Shown: positions 27,056 through 35,899, numbered from the stretch's first letter. The stretch: DNA of 64,000 nt from UBA2834 sp963623365 (GCA_963623365.1 CAVFJY010000004.1:15040-79039); one strand, 5' to 3'. The notes: a model not told the origin generated them from the letters alone. Numbers and translations are program-made.

Positions 27056-28348
27056 CTAGATAGTTAATTCGTGAGTTTCGCCAGTTTGGAGTTGTTTGGC
27101 GATGAATTTTTGAGCGACAACTTCGTCGTTGCCGACGACGACGGCGAAGTCGGCAATTTTGCTGGCACGATTGAATTTATCGCCAAGTTTGCGCTCGGTT
27201 AAATCGACGTCGACAGTTTTATGTTGCGCACGTAATTTGGCTGCGAGTGCGAAAGCAGCGGTGTACTCGTTTGAGCTGAGCGGCAAAATAATATAATCGA
27301 TTGGATTGGCGGATTGCAGATTAATGAGGCCATATTCGCGCAAAATGAAGAAGAGTCGCGTTAAACCAATTGAACCGCCGACGCCTGGAAATTTTTGCTC
27401 GGTAAAATTACTGGCAAGGTTTTCGTAGCGACCGCCGGAAGCAATTGAACCGATTTCGCGATAGTCTTCGAGCATAGTTTCGAAAACGGTACCGGTGTAA
27501 TAATCGAGGCCACGAATAATCATGAAATCGATAATGTAGTTGCTGGTTTGCTCGGCTTCGAGAATGTTCGTAACTGTTTTGAGCTCAGCTAGGCCTTCGG
27601 CGACGGACGTAAGGTCGCCAAGAAGATTTTTGAGCGCATGTTCGATTTCGGTGTAATTACCCTTGATATACATGAAGGTGCAGATTTGCTCAACTTGAGT
27701 ATCGTTTAGGTCAAGTTCGGATAGTGCAGCGCGGGTTTTGGCGATTGGCACTTTTTCGGCATGGTCAATAATGCCGAGAATTTCGCTAGCCTTTGCGCTA
27801 GCGTTGATTGCGGCAAGAAAACCAGCGCAAACTTTGCGATTGCTGATGCGGATGAGCATTTTGGGTAAGTTGAAAGTTTTGAGCGCGGCGTAAATGCAGG
27901 CGATAACTTTGGCATCGTAAGTGATGGGGAGTTTTTCGCGGCCAATTACGTCGACATCGCATTGATAGAATTCGCGGAAACGGCCACGCTGGGCACGCTC
28001 GCCGCGAAAATTGCGGTTGATTTGCGTAACCTGAAATGGAAAAGCGAGATTATTGTTGTGCTCGACGACGTAGCGTGCGAGTGGCACAGTATGGTCGAAA
28101 CGCAGGGCTTGGTCGGCGGAATCGCTACTCTCGGCAGTTTTAGAGACCGTATAAATTTGCTTTTCGGTGTCGCCGCCGGCTTTAGCGAGAAGAATATCGG
28201 TACGTTCAATAATTGATGTTTCGATGCTTAAAAAGCCGTAATGATGATATACGTCGCTAATGTTGTTCTTGAGCTGGTCAAAAACGGCCTGCTCGGTTGG
28301 TAATAGCTCTTGCATGCCAGATAATGGCGACGTATTAAATTTTTTCAT
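27056..28348 (-). CDS. hisS: Histidyl-tRNA synthetase
   Basis: The 430-residue class II synthetase shows GMQELLPTE at the start, motif 2 RNFRGERAQRGRFREF (about 112-127), the histidine-specific GLDYYTGTVFE (about 280) and motif 3 GGSIGLTR. A C-terminal anticodon-binding domain follows. Length is normal. TTAAAAT lies 13 bases before the ATG, so the leader is very short. Confidence 0.96.
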   Translation of the reverse strand: MKKFNTSPLSGMQELLPTEQAVFDQLKNNISDVYHHYGFLSIETSIIERTDILLAKAGGDTEKQIYTVSKTAESSDSADQALRFDHTVPLARYVVEHNNNLAFPFQVTQINRNFRGERAQRGRFREFYQCDVDVIGREKLPITYDAKVIACIYAALKTFNLPKMLIRISNRKVCAGFLAAINASAKASEILGIIDHAEKVPIAKTRAALSELDLNDTQVEQICTFMYIKGNYTEIEHALKNLLGDLTSVAEGLAELKTVTNILEAEQTSNYIIDFMIIRGLDYYTGTVFETMLEDYREIGSIASGGRYENLASNFTEQKFPGVGGSIGLTRLFFILREYGLINLQSANPIDYIILPLSSNEYTAAFALAAKLRAQHKTVDVDLTERKLGDKFNRASKIADFAVVVGNDEVVAQKFIAKQLQTGETHELTI

Positions 28349-28446
28349 GATAGCTATATTTTAACATAAGATAAGGGATTGTGATGAGGGGGGGTGTTCT
28401 TGGCGGGATTTCCTCTGGGCGCGGTTCGGGATGTGTTTAATTATTC

Positions 28447-28465
28447 GGAGTTACGCGTCGTGTCC
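28447..28465 (-). repeat. Dispersed ACGCGTAAC-type short repeat
   Basis: TTACGCGTCG (reverse of CGACGCGTAA) with matching flanks. One of at least six related sites in the window (37692, 43271, 53338, 60916, 61001). Confidence 0.5.
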
Positions 28466-28526
28466 ATGTCGAAAGTAGATATGTAAATATATAGATTTAC
28501 AGAAAGAGTGACGACCCGTAACAATG

Positions 28527-28555
28527 TTGCGACGAGGGCGTGGCTGTGTTATACT
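28527..28555 (+). promoter_or_regulatory. Promoter of tRNA-Phe
   Basis: TTGCGA, 17 bases, TATACT, ending 11 bases before the tRNA. Confidence 0.7.
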
Positions 28556-28566
28556 TACTCTAGTGT

Positions 28567-28642
28567 GGCTCTGTAGCTCAGTTGGTAGAGCAGAGGCCTG
28601 AAGAGCCTTGTGTCGACGGTTCAAGTCCGCCCGGAGCCACCA
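28567..28642 (+). tRNA. tRNA-Phe (GAA)
   Basis: Cloverleaf of 76 bases with encoded CCA: acceptor GGCTCTG/CGGAGCC, D-arm GCTC/GAGC, anticodon loop CTGAAGA (GAA) and T-loop TTCAAGT. One A-C mismatch is seen in the T-stem. Confidence 0.95.
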
Positions 28643-28666
28643 ATTTTATTTGTGATTTATGGACTA

Positions 28667-28689
28667 ATTGCCGCTTGCGGCGATTTTTT
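28667..28689 (+). terminator. Terminator of tRNA-Phe
   Basis: Stem ATTGCCG/CGGCGAT with loop CTTG followed by five T. Confidence 0.8.
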
Positions 28690-28712
28690 GTTGTTCTTTT
28701 ACGTGACGGTCG

Positions 28713-28741
28713 AAAAATATCCCCTCGTTTTCTGCGAGGGG
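28713..28741 (-). terminator. Terminator of the 28.8-30.6 kb surface operon
   Basis: Stem CCCCTCG/CGAGGGG followed on the minus strand by AUAUUUUU, 35 bases past the stop of the surface-protein gene. Confidence 0.8.
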
Positions 28742-28775
28742 GATAGTGCTTGGCTAGACGGCGCAAGATTTTGCG

Positions 28776-30305
28776 TTATTTGTCTTTTTGCTGAGCTTCG
28801 GCTTCGAGCTGATTCAATTCCGCTTCGGAGCTGTCTTGCTGGGTTGCAGTCGACTCTTGGCCATCGGTTGGCTCTTGTTTATCGACTGGCTCTTGGCTTT
28901 CGGTCGACACTTGATTTTCGGTCGGTTCTTGACTCTCAGCTGGTTTTTGCTCCGCGGTTGGCGCAGTAGTCTCTGGGCTGGCCGGCGCAGCATCTTCTGT
29001 TTTTGAATTGGCGAATGTTTCCGCTTTGGCCGCCACGTCGGTGACAGATGCGTCTATGTCGGCAGAAGGGGTAGATACGACGGCGTCGATTGATGGGTTC
29101 GCGTCACTTGACGCAACTTCTGCGAAAGCGGAATTAGGACCGGATGGCACAGTCATTTGCACGAAACGAGATTTTCGACGCTTGTGGACGAGGAGTATGA
29201 AGATGACGATGACGATGAGCGAAACTATGAGAATCGGTACAACTACTAGAGCGATAGATCGCAAATCGGGGCCAGTATCGTGCTTGGTGGTAGTGGCGGG
29301 TGCGACGTGGTCATCCGTCGTTTCGTCGTCAGTTTCTTCTTTGCCAGTGTCTTCGTTTTCCCCATCTTCCCCGTCGGCATCATCTTCCTCAGTGCTACCG
29401 GCGGCTTTAGCTGCGACTTCGATGGTGATGATATAATTAATATCGGTATTGCCGCCTTCGTCGACTGTGCCAGTAAGCGTAACCGTGCCGGAGCGAGTCG
29501 GTTTGCCACTTAAATATATGCCAGCTTTGCCGTTGTCGGTCTTATCGGTTTTGAGCGTGATGCCGTTTTTGGTGGTATTGATTTCGCTAAGCGTTGTGGC
29601 GGATTCGTAAACTAAAGTACTTTTAATGCGTTTGCCGACGCTTGCTTCGAAATTTTGCTTGAGCTCAATACTAGGCTTATCGACATTGACAGACACGTTA
29701 TAACTAATATCGTAGCGGTCGCCGCCATTGCCATTATCGACGGTAGCGCCGGAAAAAGTAATGGTGCCGCCTTGAGTGGCTTTACCTTTGAGATGAATAC
29801 CATAAGTACCGCCATAGTCGCCGCTATAGAGCGTGAGGCCATTTTTTTCATCGTTAATAGAAGGTGTAATTGTGCCTAGCGAATCATATACGAGTTTATC
29901 GTCGATTTGGTCAGAGATATTAATGTCATAAACTTGGACAACTACTTTCTTCTCATTGGCAACATTGACGGTGATATCATAGACGAGATTAATGTTATTG
30001 CCATCATCGAGATTGCCGGCAAAAGTGACCGGTCCAGAGCCGAGCGGTGTGCCACCGAGACAGAGGCCATATTTGCTCGACAAGGTGCAAGCTTTGAGGG
30101 TGATGCCGTTGATAGTCTTATTAAAATCGCCGAGCGCACCTTGCGCTTCATAAATCAAGGTATCTTCCATCTTGGTACCAACGGACGCCTCGAAGGTCTT
30201 TTTTAGACTGCGACTTTCTTTGGCATAAACACTAGTGAGCGGCGCCGCGAGCGCGATTATTGCGGCTAGGAGATATAAAGATATGTTAGTGAGAATTTTG
30301 CGCAT
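28776..30305 (-). CDS. Surface protein with three Ig-like repeats and a cytoplasmic tail
   Basis: The 509-residue protein has a signal peptide (residues 1-29, ending VYAKES). Three repeats of about 80-85 residues follow (starting FEASVG, VYDINIS and FEASVG), each with a GITLK or GLTLY strand, a GIHLKG/GIYLSG-like strand and a final Y-x-I-x-V strand, as in bacterial Ig-like or Rib-type domains. A Glu/Asp/Thr-rich spacer leads to one membrane helix (about 340-365), and a Pro/Glu/Thr/Gln-rich tail with repeated EPT/ESQEP units ends the protein. I start at 30305 (MRKIL) because the signal peptide begins there. The gene follows a small membrane protein gene by 7 bases. Likely an adhesin or surface-stalk protein. 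Confidence 0.75.
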   Translation of the reverse strand: MRKILTNISLYLLAAIIALAAPLTSVYAKESRSLKKTFEASVGTKMEDTLIYEAQGALGDFNKTINGITLKACTLSSKYGLCLGGTPLGSGPVTFAGNLDDGNNINLVYDITVNVANEKKVVVQVYDINISDQIDDKLVYDSLGTITPSINDEKNGLTLYSGDYGGTYGIHLKGKATQGGTITFSGATVDNGNGGDRYDISYNVSVNVDKPSIELKQNFEASVGKRIKSTLVYESATTLSEINTTKNGITLKTDKTDNGKAGIYLSGKPTRSGTVTLTGTVDEGGNTDINYIITIEVAAKAAGSTEEDDADGEDGENEDTGKEETDDETTDDHVAPATTTKHDTGPDLRSIALVVVPILIVSLIVIVIFILLVHKRRKSRFVQMTVPSGPNSAFAEVASSDANPSIDAVVSTPSADIDASVTDVAAKAETFANSKTEDAAPASPETTAPTAEQKPAESQEPTENQVSTESQEPVDKQEPTDGQESTATQQDSSEAELNQLEAEAQQKDK

Positions 30306-30312
30306 ATTTTTC

Positions 30313-30636
30313 CTATGGCTTAACTTTGGCGAGCTTTTTCTTGTTGATGGTGTTGATGATAATACCAGCAAAAATAGAAATAATGGCGGCGAGAATAAGT
30401 CCGGCTGAGATATAAATTAGATTTGATGAGAAAATATCGGCGAAATAATTACTTTCGGATGTAGTTGCCGAGACGCTTGTTTCGACGATTTTTTGCTCGG
30501 CTTCGTCGCAGCCACTTTCTTCTTTAGCATAAATTCTGAGACTGCCTTGGCTATCGACGATGAAGGTGCAGTAATAAGGGTAATCTGGTCCGCCGCTTGT
30601 GTTGAAGTTGTCACTAGATTCTACAAAATCTCTCAT
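30313..30636 (-). CDS. Small single-helix membrane protein in the surface operon
   Basis: The 107-residue protein has a Cys-containing N-terminal part (YPYYCTFIVDSQGSLRIYA), then a hydrophobic helix (about 74-98) and a Lys-rich C-terminus. TATAAT ends 8 bases upstream of the ATG and there is no ribosome binding site, so the mRNA should be leaderless. It is 7 bases upstream of the Ig-like surface protein and probably co-transcribed. Function unknown. Confidence 0.6.
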   Translation of the reverse strand: MRDFVESSDNFNTSGGPDYPYYCTFIVDSQGSLRIYAKEESGCDEAEQKIVETSVSATTSESNYFADIFSSNLIYISAGLILAAIISIFAGIIINTINKKKLAKVKP

Positions 30637-30650
30637 GCTTATATTATAGC

Positions 30651-30680
30651 AAAAAATGACCCGAGGGAAAGCCTCGGGTC
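30651..30680 (-). terminator. Terminator of the glycine-rich protein gene
   Basis: Stem GACCCGAGG/CCTCGGGTC with loop of 5 followed by AUUUUUU on the minus strand. Confidence 0.9.
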
Positions 30681-30694
30681 GTAAAGTTGGATGT

Positions 30695-31141
30695 CTACCA
30701 GCGGCCGAGCATATGAAACCAGGCACGAATACGCGCAAAGAGTCCATAATGCGGGACGGGACGAGGTGGTGGCGCAAAGCTGCCGGGGCGTGGATTCGAG
30801 CTATGGCCATGCGGGCCACCAAAACCGAGGAATCCACCGCGGCCAAACCAGCCGCCACGTCCTGGGCCCCTGTTGGGGCCACCGTAACCGCCGGGTCTCG
30901 GTCCACCCGAACCGCGGCCAAACCAGCCACCGTGCGGACCACCCGGGCCACCGCCGTGCGGGCCGTTTGGGCCATGTCCACCACGTCCTGGGCCGCCACG
31001 TCCTGGGCCACCACGTCCTGGGCCGCCACGTCCTGGCCCACCGGGACCGCCGCCGAAGCCGCCACCGGGGCCACCCCCACCGGGACCGCCACCGGGGCCA
31101 CCGAAAAACATCACATTCGGAAGAGCTATCGCTGCTGTCAT
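30695..31141 (-). CDS. Glycine/proline/arginine-rich low-complexity protein
   Basis: The 148-residue protein has a short N-terminus (MTAAIALPN) and then over 100 residues made almost only of Gly, Pro, Arg, His and Phe, including four tandem GRGGPGR-type units and repeated GGWFGRG. The DNA is repetitive and GC-rich there. It has its own strong promoter (31175-31203), an AAAGGGGG binding site and a strong terminator, so it is a real, well-expressed single gene. The composition resembles RGG-type RNA-binding or phase-separating proteins, or structural glycine-rich proteins; the function is unknown. Confidence 0.75.
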   Translation of the reverse strand: MTAAIALPNVMFFGGPGGGPGGGGPGGGFGGGPGGPGRGGPGRGGPGRGGPGRGGHGPNGPHGGGPGGPHGGWFGRGSGGPRPGGYGGPNRGPGRGGWFGRGGFLGFGGPHGHSSNPRPGSFAPPPRPVPHYGLFARIRAWFHMLGRW

Positions 31142-31174
31142 CGAAATACCCCCTTTCGTGAACGATATAATATT

Positions 31175-31203
31175 ATTATAGCATACTTTTGCGAAAAAAT
31201 CAA
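31175..31203 (-). promoter_or_regulatory. Strong promoter (shared-spacer family)
   Basis: TTGATT, 17-base spacer, TATAAT with extended TG; spacer almost the same as at 24359 and 58237. Confidence 0.85.
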
Positions 31204-31215
31204 GGGAGCGAAATG

Positions 31216-31920
31216 TCAATCGCTGGTTTCCCAGATAACGTTGATGTTTTTACTAATGAAGATATCGTCGGGGTGGAAGGTTTCGTCGATGAGCTGGAGT
31301 TGTTTCTCAATGCTAGCGGCTGTCTCCTCGAAGCGAGCGCTTTTAGCATAGGAAACGCCATAGTCAAAATTCCGGTTAGAAGTCGTGTCGTCGAGATCGA
31401 CATGGATACAGTCGCGCAGATGTTTATTGGCGGCAGCGGCAAGCGTTTCGGCTTTGAGCTGGGCGTCGCGATAGGCGTCGCCGATCAGGCCACGCTGGTA
31501 GGCTTTGGGGTCCTTTAGGTTAAAATCGATGGAAAAGCGCGGTTTGCCGGCAGCTTTGGCAGTGAGAACCAGTAGCTTTGCAAGACGTTCGCGGTTATAA
31601 TCGAATTCAAGATAGGCTTGTTGAGTAAAATAAAAACCATTGGATACGCGGCGGGTAAGCTGTTTGCCGAGGTCTTGCTCGGTCTTGGCGTCGAGATGAT
31701 TAGTAGTAAATTCTTCGTGAATATTATAGGCGCGAGTTTTAAAGTCGGCGGCGGTAAAATCTGTATTAGCTTCGATAAAATCCAGATAATCTTTGACGGA
31801 CTGGACGCCTTTTTGCAAAACCTCGTCGTATGAATTGGCGTGTTCGCGAAAAGTGACACTCGCGACAATCTGGTCGGGCGCAACAGTGCGACTAGCTTCA
31901 CCTTTAACTGTAATTTGCAT
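31216..31920 (-). CDS. SIMPL (DUF541) domain protein
   Basis: The 234-residue protein matches the SIMPL domain plan: starts ITVKGEASRTVAPDQIVASVTF (here abridged in meaning: a G-x-G/A-x-x-x-x-P-D strand) and has the alternating helices and strands with QAYLEFDYN and a late YGVSYAKSARF. It lacks the signal peptide present in many members, so it is probably cytoplasmic. GGAG lies 8 bases upstream of the ATG. The exact role of the family is not known. Confidence 0.75.
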   Translation of the reverse strand: MQITVKGEASRTVAPDQIVASVTFREHANSYDEVLQKGVQSVKDYLDFIEANTDFTAADFKTRAYNIHEEFTTNHLDAKTEQDLGKQLTRRVSNGFYFTQQAYLEFDYNRERLAKLLVLTAKAAGKPRFSIDFNLKDPKAYQRGLIGDAYRDAQLKAETLAAAANKHLRDCIHVDLDDTTSNRNFDYGVSYAKSARFEETAASIEKQLQLIDETFHPDDIFISKNINVIWETSD

Positions 31921-32025
31921 ATATAAACTCCTTTGCTTAAAACTATTTTAACATAATGCTTATGCTTGCGGCGAATTGAGAATATGGTAAATTATGAGTT
32001 ATACTGATAAGAAAGGGGGGGGTGA

Positions 32026-32067
32026 ATGCAAGCGGTAGCTCATTTGGAGCGAAATAATATGATCTAA
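32026..32067 (+). CDS. Possible 13-residue leader peptide upstream of glyA
   Basis: An ATG after AAAGGGGGGG opens a frame of 13 codons and stops 50 bases before glyA. It sits right after a TATACT promoter box (about 32001). A translated leader could affect glyA expression; the frame itself is short enough to be chance. Confidence 0.3.
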   Translation: MQAVAHLERNNMI

Positions 32068-32117
32068 GACTTCATAATAACCCAAGATTAATGCGAAAGC
32101 GAAAGGAGTTATTTCTG

Positions 32118-33455
32118 ATGGATGAGAAAATTTTTGAATTGATTGCGGCGGAAAAACAACGCCAGCGCGAAGGTCTGGAGTTGATTCCGAGCGAGAATTA
32201 TGTATCAAAGGAAGTGCTCATGGCGATGGGGTCGGAGCTAACGAATAAGTATTCGGAAGGCTATCCGAATTTTGAGGGCCTAGATGGCGACGACGACGCG
32301 GTGCTGACAAGTACGACGGAGGGACATCGTTATTATGGTGGCCAAGAGAATACGAACCAGATTGAGCGCTTAGCAATCGCGCGGGCGCGACGACTGTTTC
32401 ATGCTGACCATGCGAATGTGCAGCCGCATTCGGGCGCGCAGGCAAACAATGCGGTCTATAACGCATGGCTGGAGCCTGGAGATGTGGTGTTGGGCATGAA
32501 TTTGGGACATGGCGGGCATCTGACGCATGGTTCACCGGTGACGCAAAGTGCAAAAATCTACAAGTTTATGGCCTACGGTACGGATTTGGTGACTGGTGAT
32601 ATTGACTATGATGAGTTGGAACGCTTGGCACGAGAATACCAGCCGAAGATTATTTTGGTGGGTTATTCGGCCTTTATGAAAGTGCCAGATTTTGCGCGAG
32701 TAGCGAAAATTGGTCGCGAAATCCCTGGCTGCTTGTTGATGGCGGATATGGCACACGTGGCTGGCTTGATTGCGGGCGGCGTGCATCCGAATCCGCTCGA
32801 CTATGGTTTTCATGTGATGACAACGACGACGCATAAAACTTTGCGCGGGCCGCGAGGCGGTTTAATCCTGAGTAGGGGTGTCGTGAGTAATCCTTTGCGC
32901 CGACCGGAACATAAGCTGGAAAATATTCCAACCTTGATTGACCGTTCAGTCTTCCCCGGTACGCAAGGGGGACCGCTGGAGCATGTGATTGCGGCCAAAG
33001 CGGTGGCTTTCCATGAGGCGCTGCAACCAGAATTCCGTGATTATGCGGCGAGGACTGTCGCAAATGCGCAGACTTTGGCGGAAGCGTTGAAGGAACGGGG
33101 CTTTAAGTTGATTGGTGACGGCACGGATAATCACTTAATTTTAATTAATGTGGTTGAATCCTACGAAATTGACGGTAAGCAATTTGAGCGGACATTAGAT
33201 AAGATTGGCTTAACACTGAATGCGAATGCGATTCCGAACGATACGCGCAAAGCCTTCGAGCCGTCGGGTGCACGTCTAGGCACGCCTGCGGTGACAACGC
33301 GCGGACTGGGCGAAGCGGAAATGCGGCAAATTGCCGATTGGATGCAACAATGCGCAGAAGTTTGCGCTGGTAAGCGTAGCGAAAACGAGCTGGAAGCGAT
33401 GCGAGCGGCAGTGTGTGCATTGGCGCTGCGCTTCCCTTTGCCGAGTGAACAATAA
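32118..33455 (+). CDS. glyA: Serine hydroxymethyltransferase
   Basis: The 445-residue PLP enzyme shows IPSENYVS, YGGQENTNQIE, ANVQPHSGAQAN, the HLTHGSPV loop, DMAHVAGLI and the PLP-Lys motif TTTTHKTLRGPRGG (Lys at about 236). It moves a one-carbon unit from serine to tetrahydrofolate, giving glycine and methylene-THF, which also feeds thymidylate supply. The start at 32118 has AAAGGAG 9 bases upstream. Confidence 0.97.
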   Translation: MDEKIFELIAAEKQRQREGLELIPSENYVSKEVLMAMGSELTNKYSEGYPNFEGLDGDDDAVLTSTTEGHRYYGGQENTNQIERLAIARARRLFHADHANVQPHSGAQANNAVYNAWLEPGDVVLGMNLGHGGHLTHGSPVTQSAKIYKFMAYGTDLVTGDIDYDELERLAREYQPKIILVGYSAFMKVPDFARVAKIGREIPGCLLMADMAHVAGLIAGGVHPNPLDYGFHVMTTTTHKTLRGPRGGLILSRGVVSNPLRRPEHKLENIPTLIDRSVFPGTQGGPLEHVIAAKAVAFHEALQPEFRDYAARTVANAQTLAEALKERGFKLIGDGTDNHLILINVVESYEIDGKQFERTLDKIGLTLNANAIPNDTRKAFEPSGARLGTPAVTTRGLGEAEMRQIADWMQQCAEVCAGKRSENELEAMRAAVCALALRFPLPSEQ

Positions 33456-33474
33456 TTATTTCGCGACAAACAAA

Positions 33475-33505
33475 AATCTCCCTTGATAGTTGAGGGAGAT
33501 TTTTT
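33475..33505. terminator. Bidirectional terminator between glyA and recR
   Basis: Stem AATCTCCCT/AGGGAGATT flanked by A-run and T-run, placed between converging genes. Confidence 0.9.
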
Positions 33506-33516
33506 AGAATCTAGGT

Positions 33517-34122
33517 TTAGAGTTGTGTACGGTTGTTGAGAGCGCTAGTGAGAGTAATTTGATCGGCATATTCAAGCGAAACGCCCAGCGGTAAACCACG
33601 AGCGAGACGCGTAATTTTGAGCTCGGGATATTTCTCGTGCAATAATTTATCGAGTAAAACCGCCGTTGATTCACCCTCGACGGAAGGGTTAGTGGCGATA
33701 ATAATTTCCGTAACTTGGTCGGTCGCAACGCGCTCAACTAGTTCTTTGATATGAAGCTTGTCGGCAGTAATACCGTCCATGGGCGAAATTGCGCCACCAA
33801 GTACGTGATAAGTGCCGGTAAATGATTTTGTGCGCTCGATGGCATAAACATCAAGCGGCTCCTCGACAACCAGAACAAGACTTTTGTCGCGCGCAGGATC
33901 GTCATAAATTGGCGAAACGTCGTCGCTAGCGTCCATGATGGCGAAAGTCTTAGGACAAATCTTAACGCCACTATGCAGATGCTGGAGTGCATCAGCGATA
34001 TTTTCGGCAATATTGGCGTCTGATTTGAGTAAAAAGTAAGCATAACGCTCAGCCGTGCGCGAGCCTACCCCCGGCAAACGCCCGAGCGCGTCAATTATGT
34101 CACTAAGTGCTGCGGGCAGCAT
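33517..34122 (-). CDS. recR: Recombination mediator RecR
   Basis: The 201-residue protein has the helix-hairpin-helix GRLPGVGSRTAERYA and a Toprim domain (LVLVVEEPLDVYAIE, ATNPSVEGE). It acts in RecFOR gap repair. In typical RecR a four-Cys zinc finger lies between these parts; here only one Cys remains (KICPKTF), followed by DASDDVSP, so the zinc finger is lost. Three bases separate it from ybaB, the usual bacterial pairing. Confidence 0.95.
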   Translation of the reverse strand: MLPAALSDIIDALGRLPGVGSRTAERYAYFLLKSDANIAENIADALQHLHSGVKICPKTFAIMDASDDVSPIYDDPARDKSLVLVVEEPLDVYAIERTKSFTGTYHVLGGAISPMDGITADKLHIKELVERVATDQVTEIIIATNPSVEGESTAVLLDKLLHEKYPELKITRLARGLPLGVSLEYADQITLTSALNNRTQL

Positions 34123-34125
34123 AAA

Positions 34126-34422
34126 TTAGAGTCCGAGGTTGCCGAGGCCGCCCATCAAAGGTTTCATTTTTTCGGTAGCAATTTCCTGCGCTTTGGCAAA
34201 GCCGTCGCGGAAAGCATTTTCGGTCCAACGTTCGAGCTCGTGGATATCATCGAGATCGATTTTCTCTGGGTCGAATGTGACTTTTTTAATCTTGAGCTCG
34301 CCGGTGATTTGAATTACGACGGCGCCGTCACCTGCTTCGACCTCGACGATTTCATTCTTTAATTCTTTTTGGGCTTTGCGTAGCTCATTTAGCATTTTCA
34401 TTTGATCCATGGTGGCACCCAT
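34126..34422 (-). CDS. YbaB/EbfC nucleoid-associated protein
   Basis: The 98-residue protein has the YbaB fold pattern: N-terminal helix MKMLNELRKAQKELKNE, strands VEAGDGAVVIQITGE and IKKVTFDPEKID, and a C-terminal helix. It binds DNA as a dimer and is commonly encoded next to recR, as here. Confidence 0.92.
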   Translation of the reverse strand: MGATMDQMKMLNELRKAQKELKNEIVEVEAGDGAVVIQITGELKIKKVTFDPEKIDLDDIHELERWTENAFRDGFAKAQEIATEKMKPLMGGLGNLGL

Positions 34423-34423
34423 T

Positions 34424-35899
34424 TTATTCTTCTCCCTCTTGTTCGGTAGTTTTAGTAGTTATCTTTGAGTATATATATAGTCTATCAGAGTTGCGCGTCT
34501 TTGGCGATGTAATTATCTCTTTGAGTTCAAGTCGTTCATCTTGGCAAGTATCGCCGAGCACGGCGACGGATGCATCTTCGATACGTTCGGGCAGTTTGGT
34601 CACGATAGTGTAGCTGCTATAATTCTCGAGCAATTTATAGAAGTCATAGTTATCGGTTTCGGGATTAATTAAGAGAATAGTGCCACTTTTGAGATGGTCT
34701 TGAATGAGGGTAAGATCATTGGTGAAATTTTTCGCAACGCGCGGCGTGTAATGGTAGCCATAGACGAAATGCATTAGGCCGGAAACAATAATTGTTACGA
34801 CGACGACAACGATAGGCGTGGTGCCAAGAAAATGTGCATAAGGATTTTCCGGAAAGAGCGAATGCCATTTTTCAATAACGGATTCCAGGCCAGCAGTACT
34901 AAGCACAGCAATTGGTAAAATAATAGAGATAGCAACGGATTGATTGAAACCGGAAATAATGATGGCAAAAATAGTGAGGAGACTAATGACGGTATTGCGG
35001 GAGGTAAAAAGCTGCCCCATTGAAGCGAGAATGCCGAAGATAACTAAAACAATTGTGGCGAGACCGAAAAATGGCGCGAGATAAATACTGTCGTAAGCGA
35101 GACTGAAGGAGAAAAATGGTGCAAAGGCGGCAGAAATGTTGTTGATGAAATTGTTGAAACTAAAGTCCTCCATGAAAAGCAGCTCACGAATGGTATCGTG
35201 CCGGAAGAAACAGGCGATAACTAATGGCAAAATAACGAGCGTAAAAGCGGAAAAACAAATGATGAGCTGATAGAGCTTGAGTTGCTTAAGTGCGTAACGT
35301 AGATGCGGATGAGCAATCCCGGCAATGCCGATGCCAATCGAAACATAGATAAGTTGCGGCGTGTACATGGAGAGCGCGAGGCAAAGTACGAAGCTAATTA
35401 CGAGTAGTGGGTGCGTATGGTCGTTGTCGACAATTTTGGAGCCAAGCCAAAGAATGACGACGAGCCAAAAAACGTACATGATAGTTGGCGTGCCGTGGCC
35501 GGATAAGAAAAGAAAGGCCGTGGAAAGTGTTGTGAGAATAGAGCCGACAATGGCGACATCGGATTTAAACCAACGGTTTAATAGTAGCACGATAAAGAAG
35601 GCCGCGAATACGCCAATAAGGATAGAAGGGAGTTTAATCGAGAGTAGCGATAGGCCAAAAAGCGAAATGCTGGCTTTTTGAAGAAGAAGATAAGGTAAGT
35701 TAATGACAGTGCCGTCGCTAATGAAGCTAGCATGAATTTGGTCGGAGTTAATGGCAGATTGCATCTCGTCTTGGCTGAGGCCATTGGGCGCAATATGGGG
35801 CAGAAAAATTAATAAGCCAAAAAAGATAATCATTAAAGCGGCGTAGCCAATGATGAAGCGATAGCGGTATAAAAAAAGTTTCGGAGAACGCTGTTTCAC
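34424..35899 (-). CDS. Large multi-pass membrane protein, ArnT/PMT-like glycosyltransferase candidate
   Basis: The 491-residue protein has about ten predicted helices. The first outside loop holds LSQDEMQSAINSDQIHASFISDGT, resembling the acidic loop of GT-C enzymes (dolichyl- or undecaprenyl-phosphate sugar transferases). The C-terminal 120 residues form an outside domain. I place the GTG start at 35899, because TATGCTAAAAT lies just upstream and the longer frame runs into dnaB. It may glycosylate surface proteins or lipids; low certainty on the reaction. Confidence 0.6.
   Translation of the reverse strand: MKQRSPKLFLYRYRFIIGYAALMIIFFGLLIFLPHIAPNGLSQDEMQSAINSDQIHASFISDGTVINLPYLLLQKASISLFGLSLLSIKLPSILIGVFAAFFIVLLLNRWFKSDVAIVGSILTTLSTAFLFLSGHGTPTIMYVFWLVVILWLGSKIVDNDHTHPLLVISFVLCLALSMYTPQLIYVSIGIGIAGIAHPHLRYALKQLKLYQLIICFSAFTLVILPLVIACFFRHDTIRELLFMEDFSFNNFINNISAAFAPFFSFSLAYDSIYLAPFFGLATIVLVIFGILASMGQLFTSRNTVISLLTIFAIIISGFNQSVAISIILPIAVLSTAGLESVIEKWHSLFPENPYAHFLGTTPIVVVVVTIIVSGLMHFVYGYHYTPRVAKNFTNDLTLIQDHLKSGTILLINPETDNYDFYKLLENYSSYTIVTKLPERIEDASVAVLGDTCQDERLELKEIITSPKTRNSDRLYIYSKITTKTTEQEGEE

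Noticed and set aside
28578..28766. Open frame on the minus strand across tRNA-Phe (product with GGLEPSTQG)
   Set aside because: It is an antisense reading of the tRNA with a stretch beside it; no recombinase domain precedes it, unlike the case at 63887.
30695..31141. CRISPR or satellite array in the GC-rich repeat
   Set aside because: The repeats are in frame with a start, a promoter and a terminator and encode a low-complexity protein; there are no spacers.
31980..32117. Glycine or SAM/THF riboswitch before glyA
   Set aside because: The leader is only about 110 bases and shows none of the conserved cores of these riboswitches that I can recognise.
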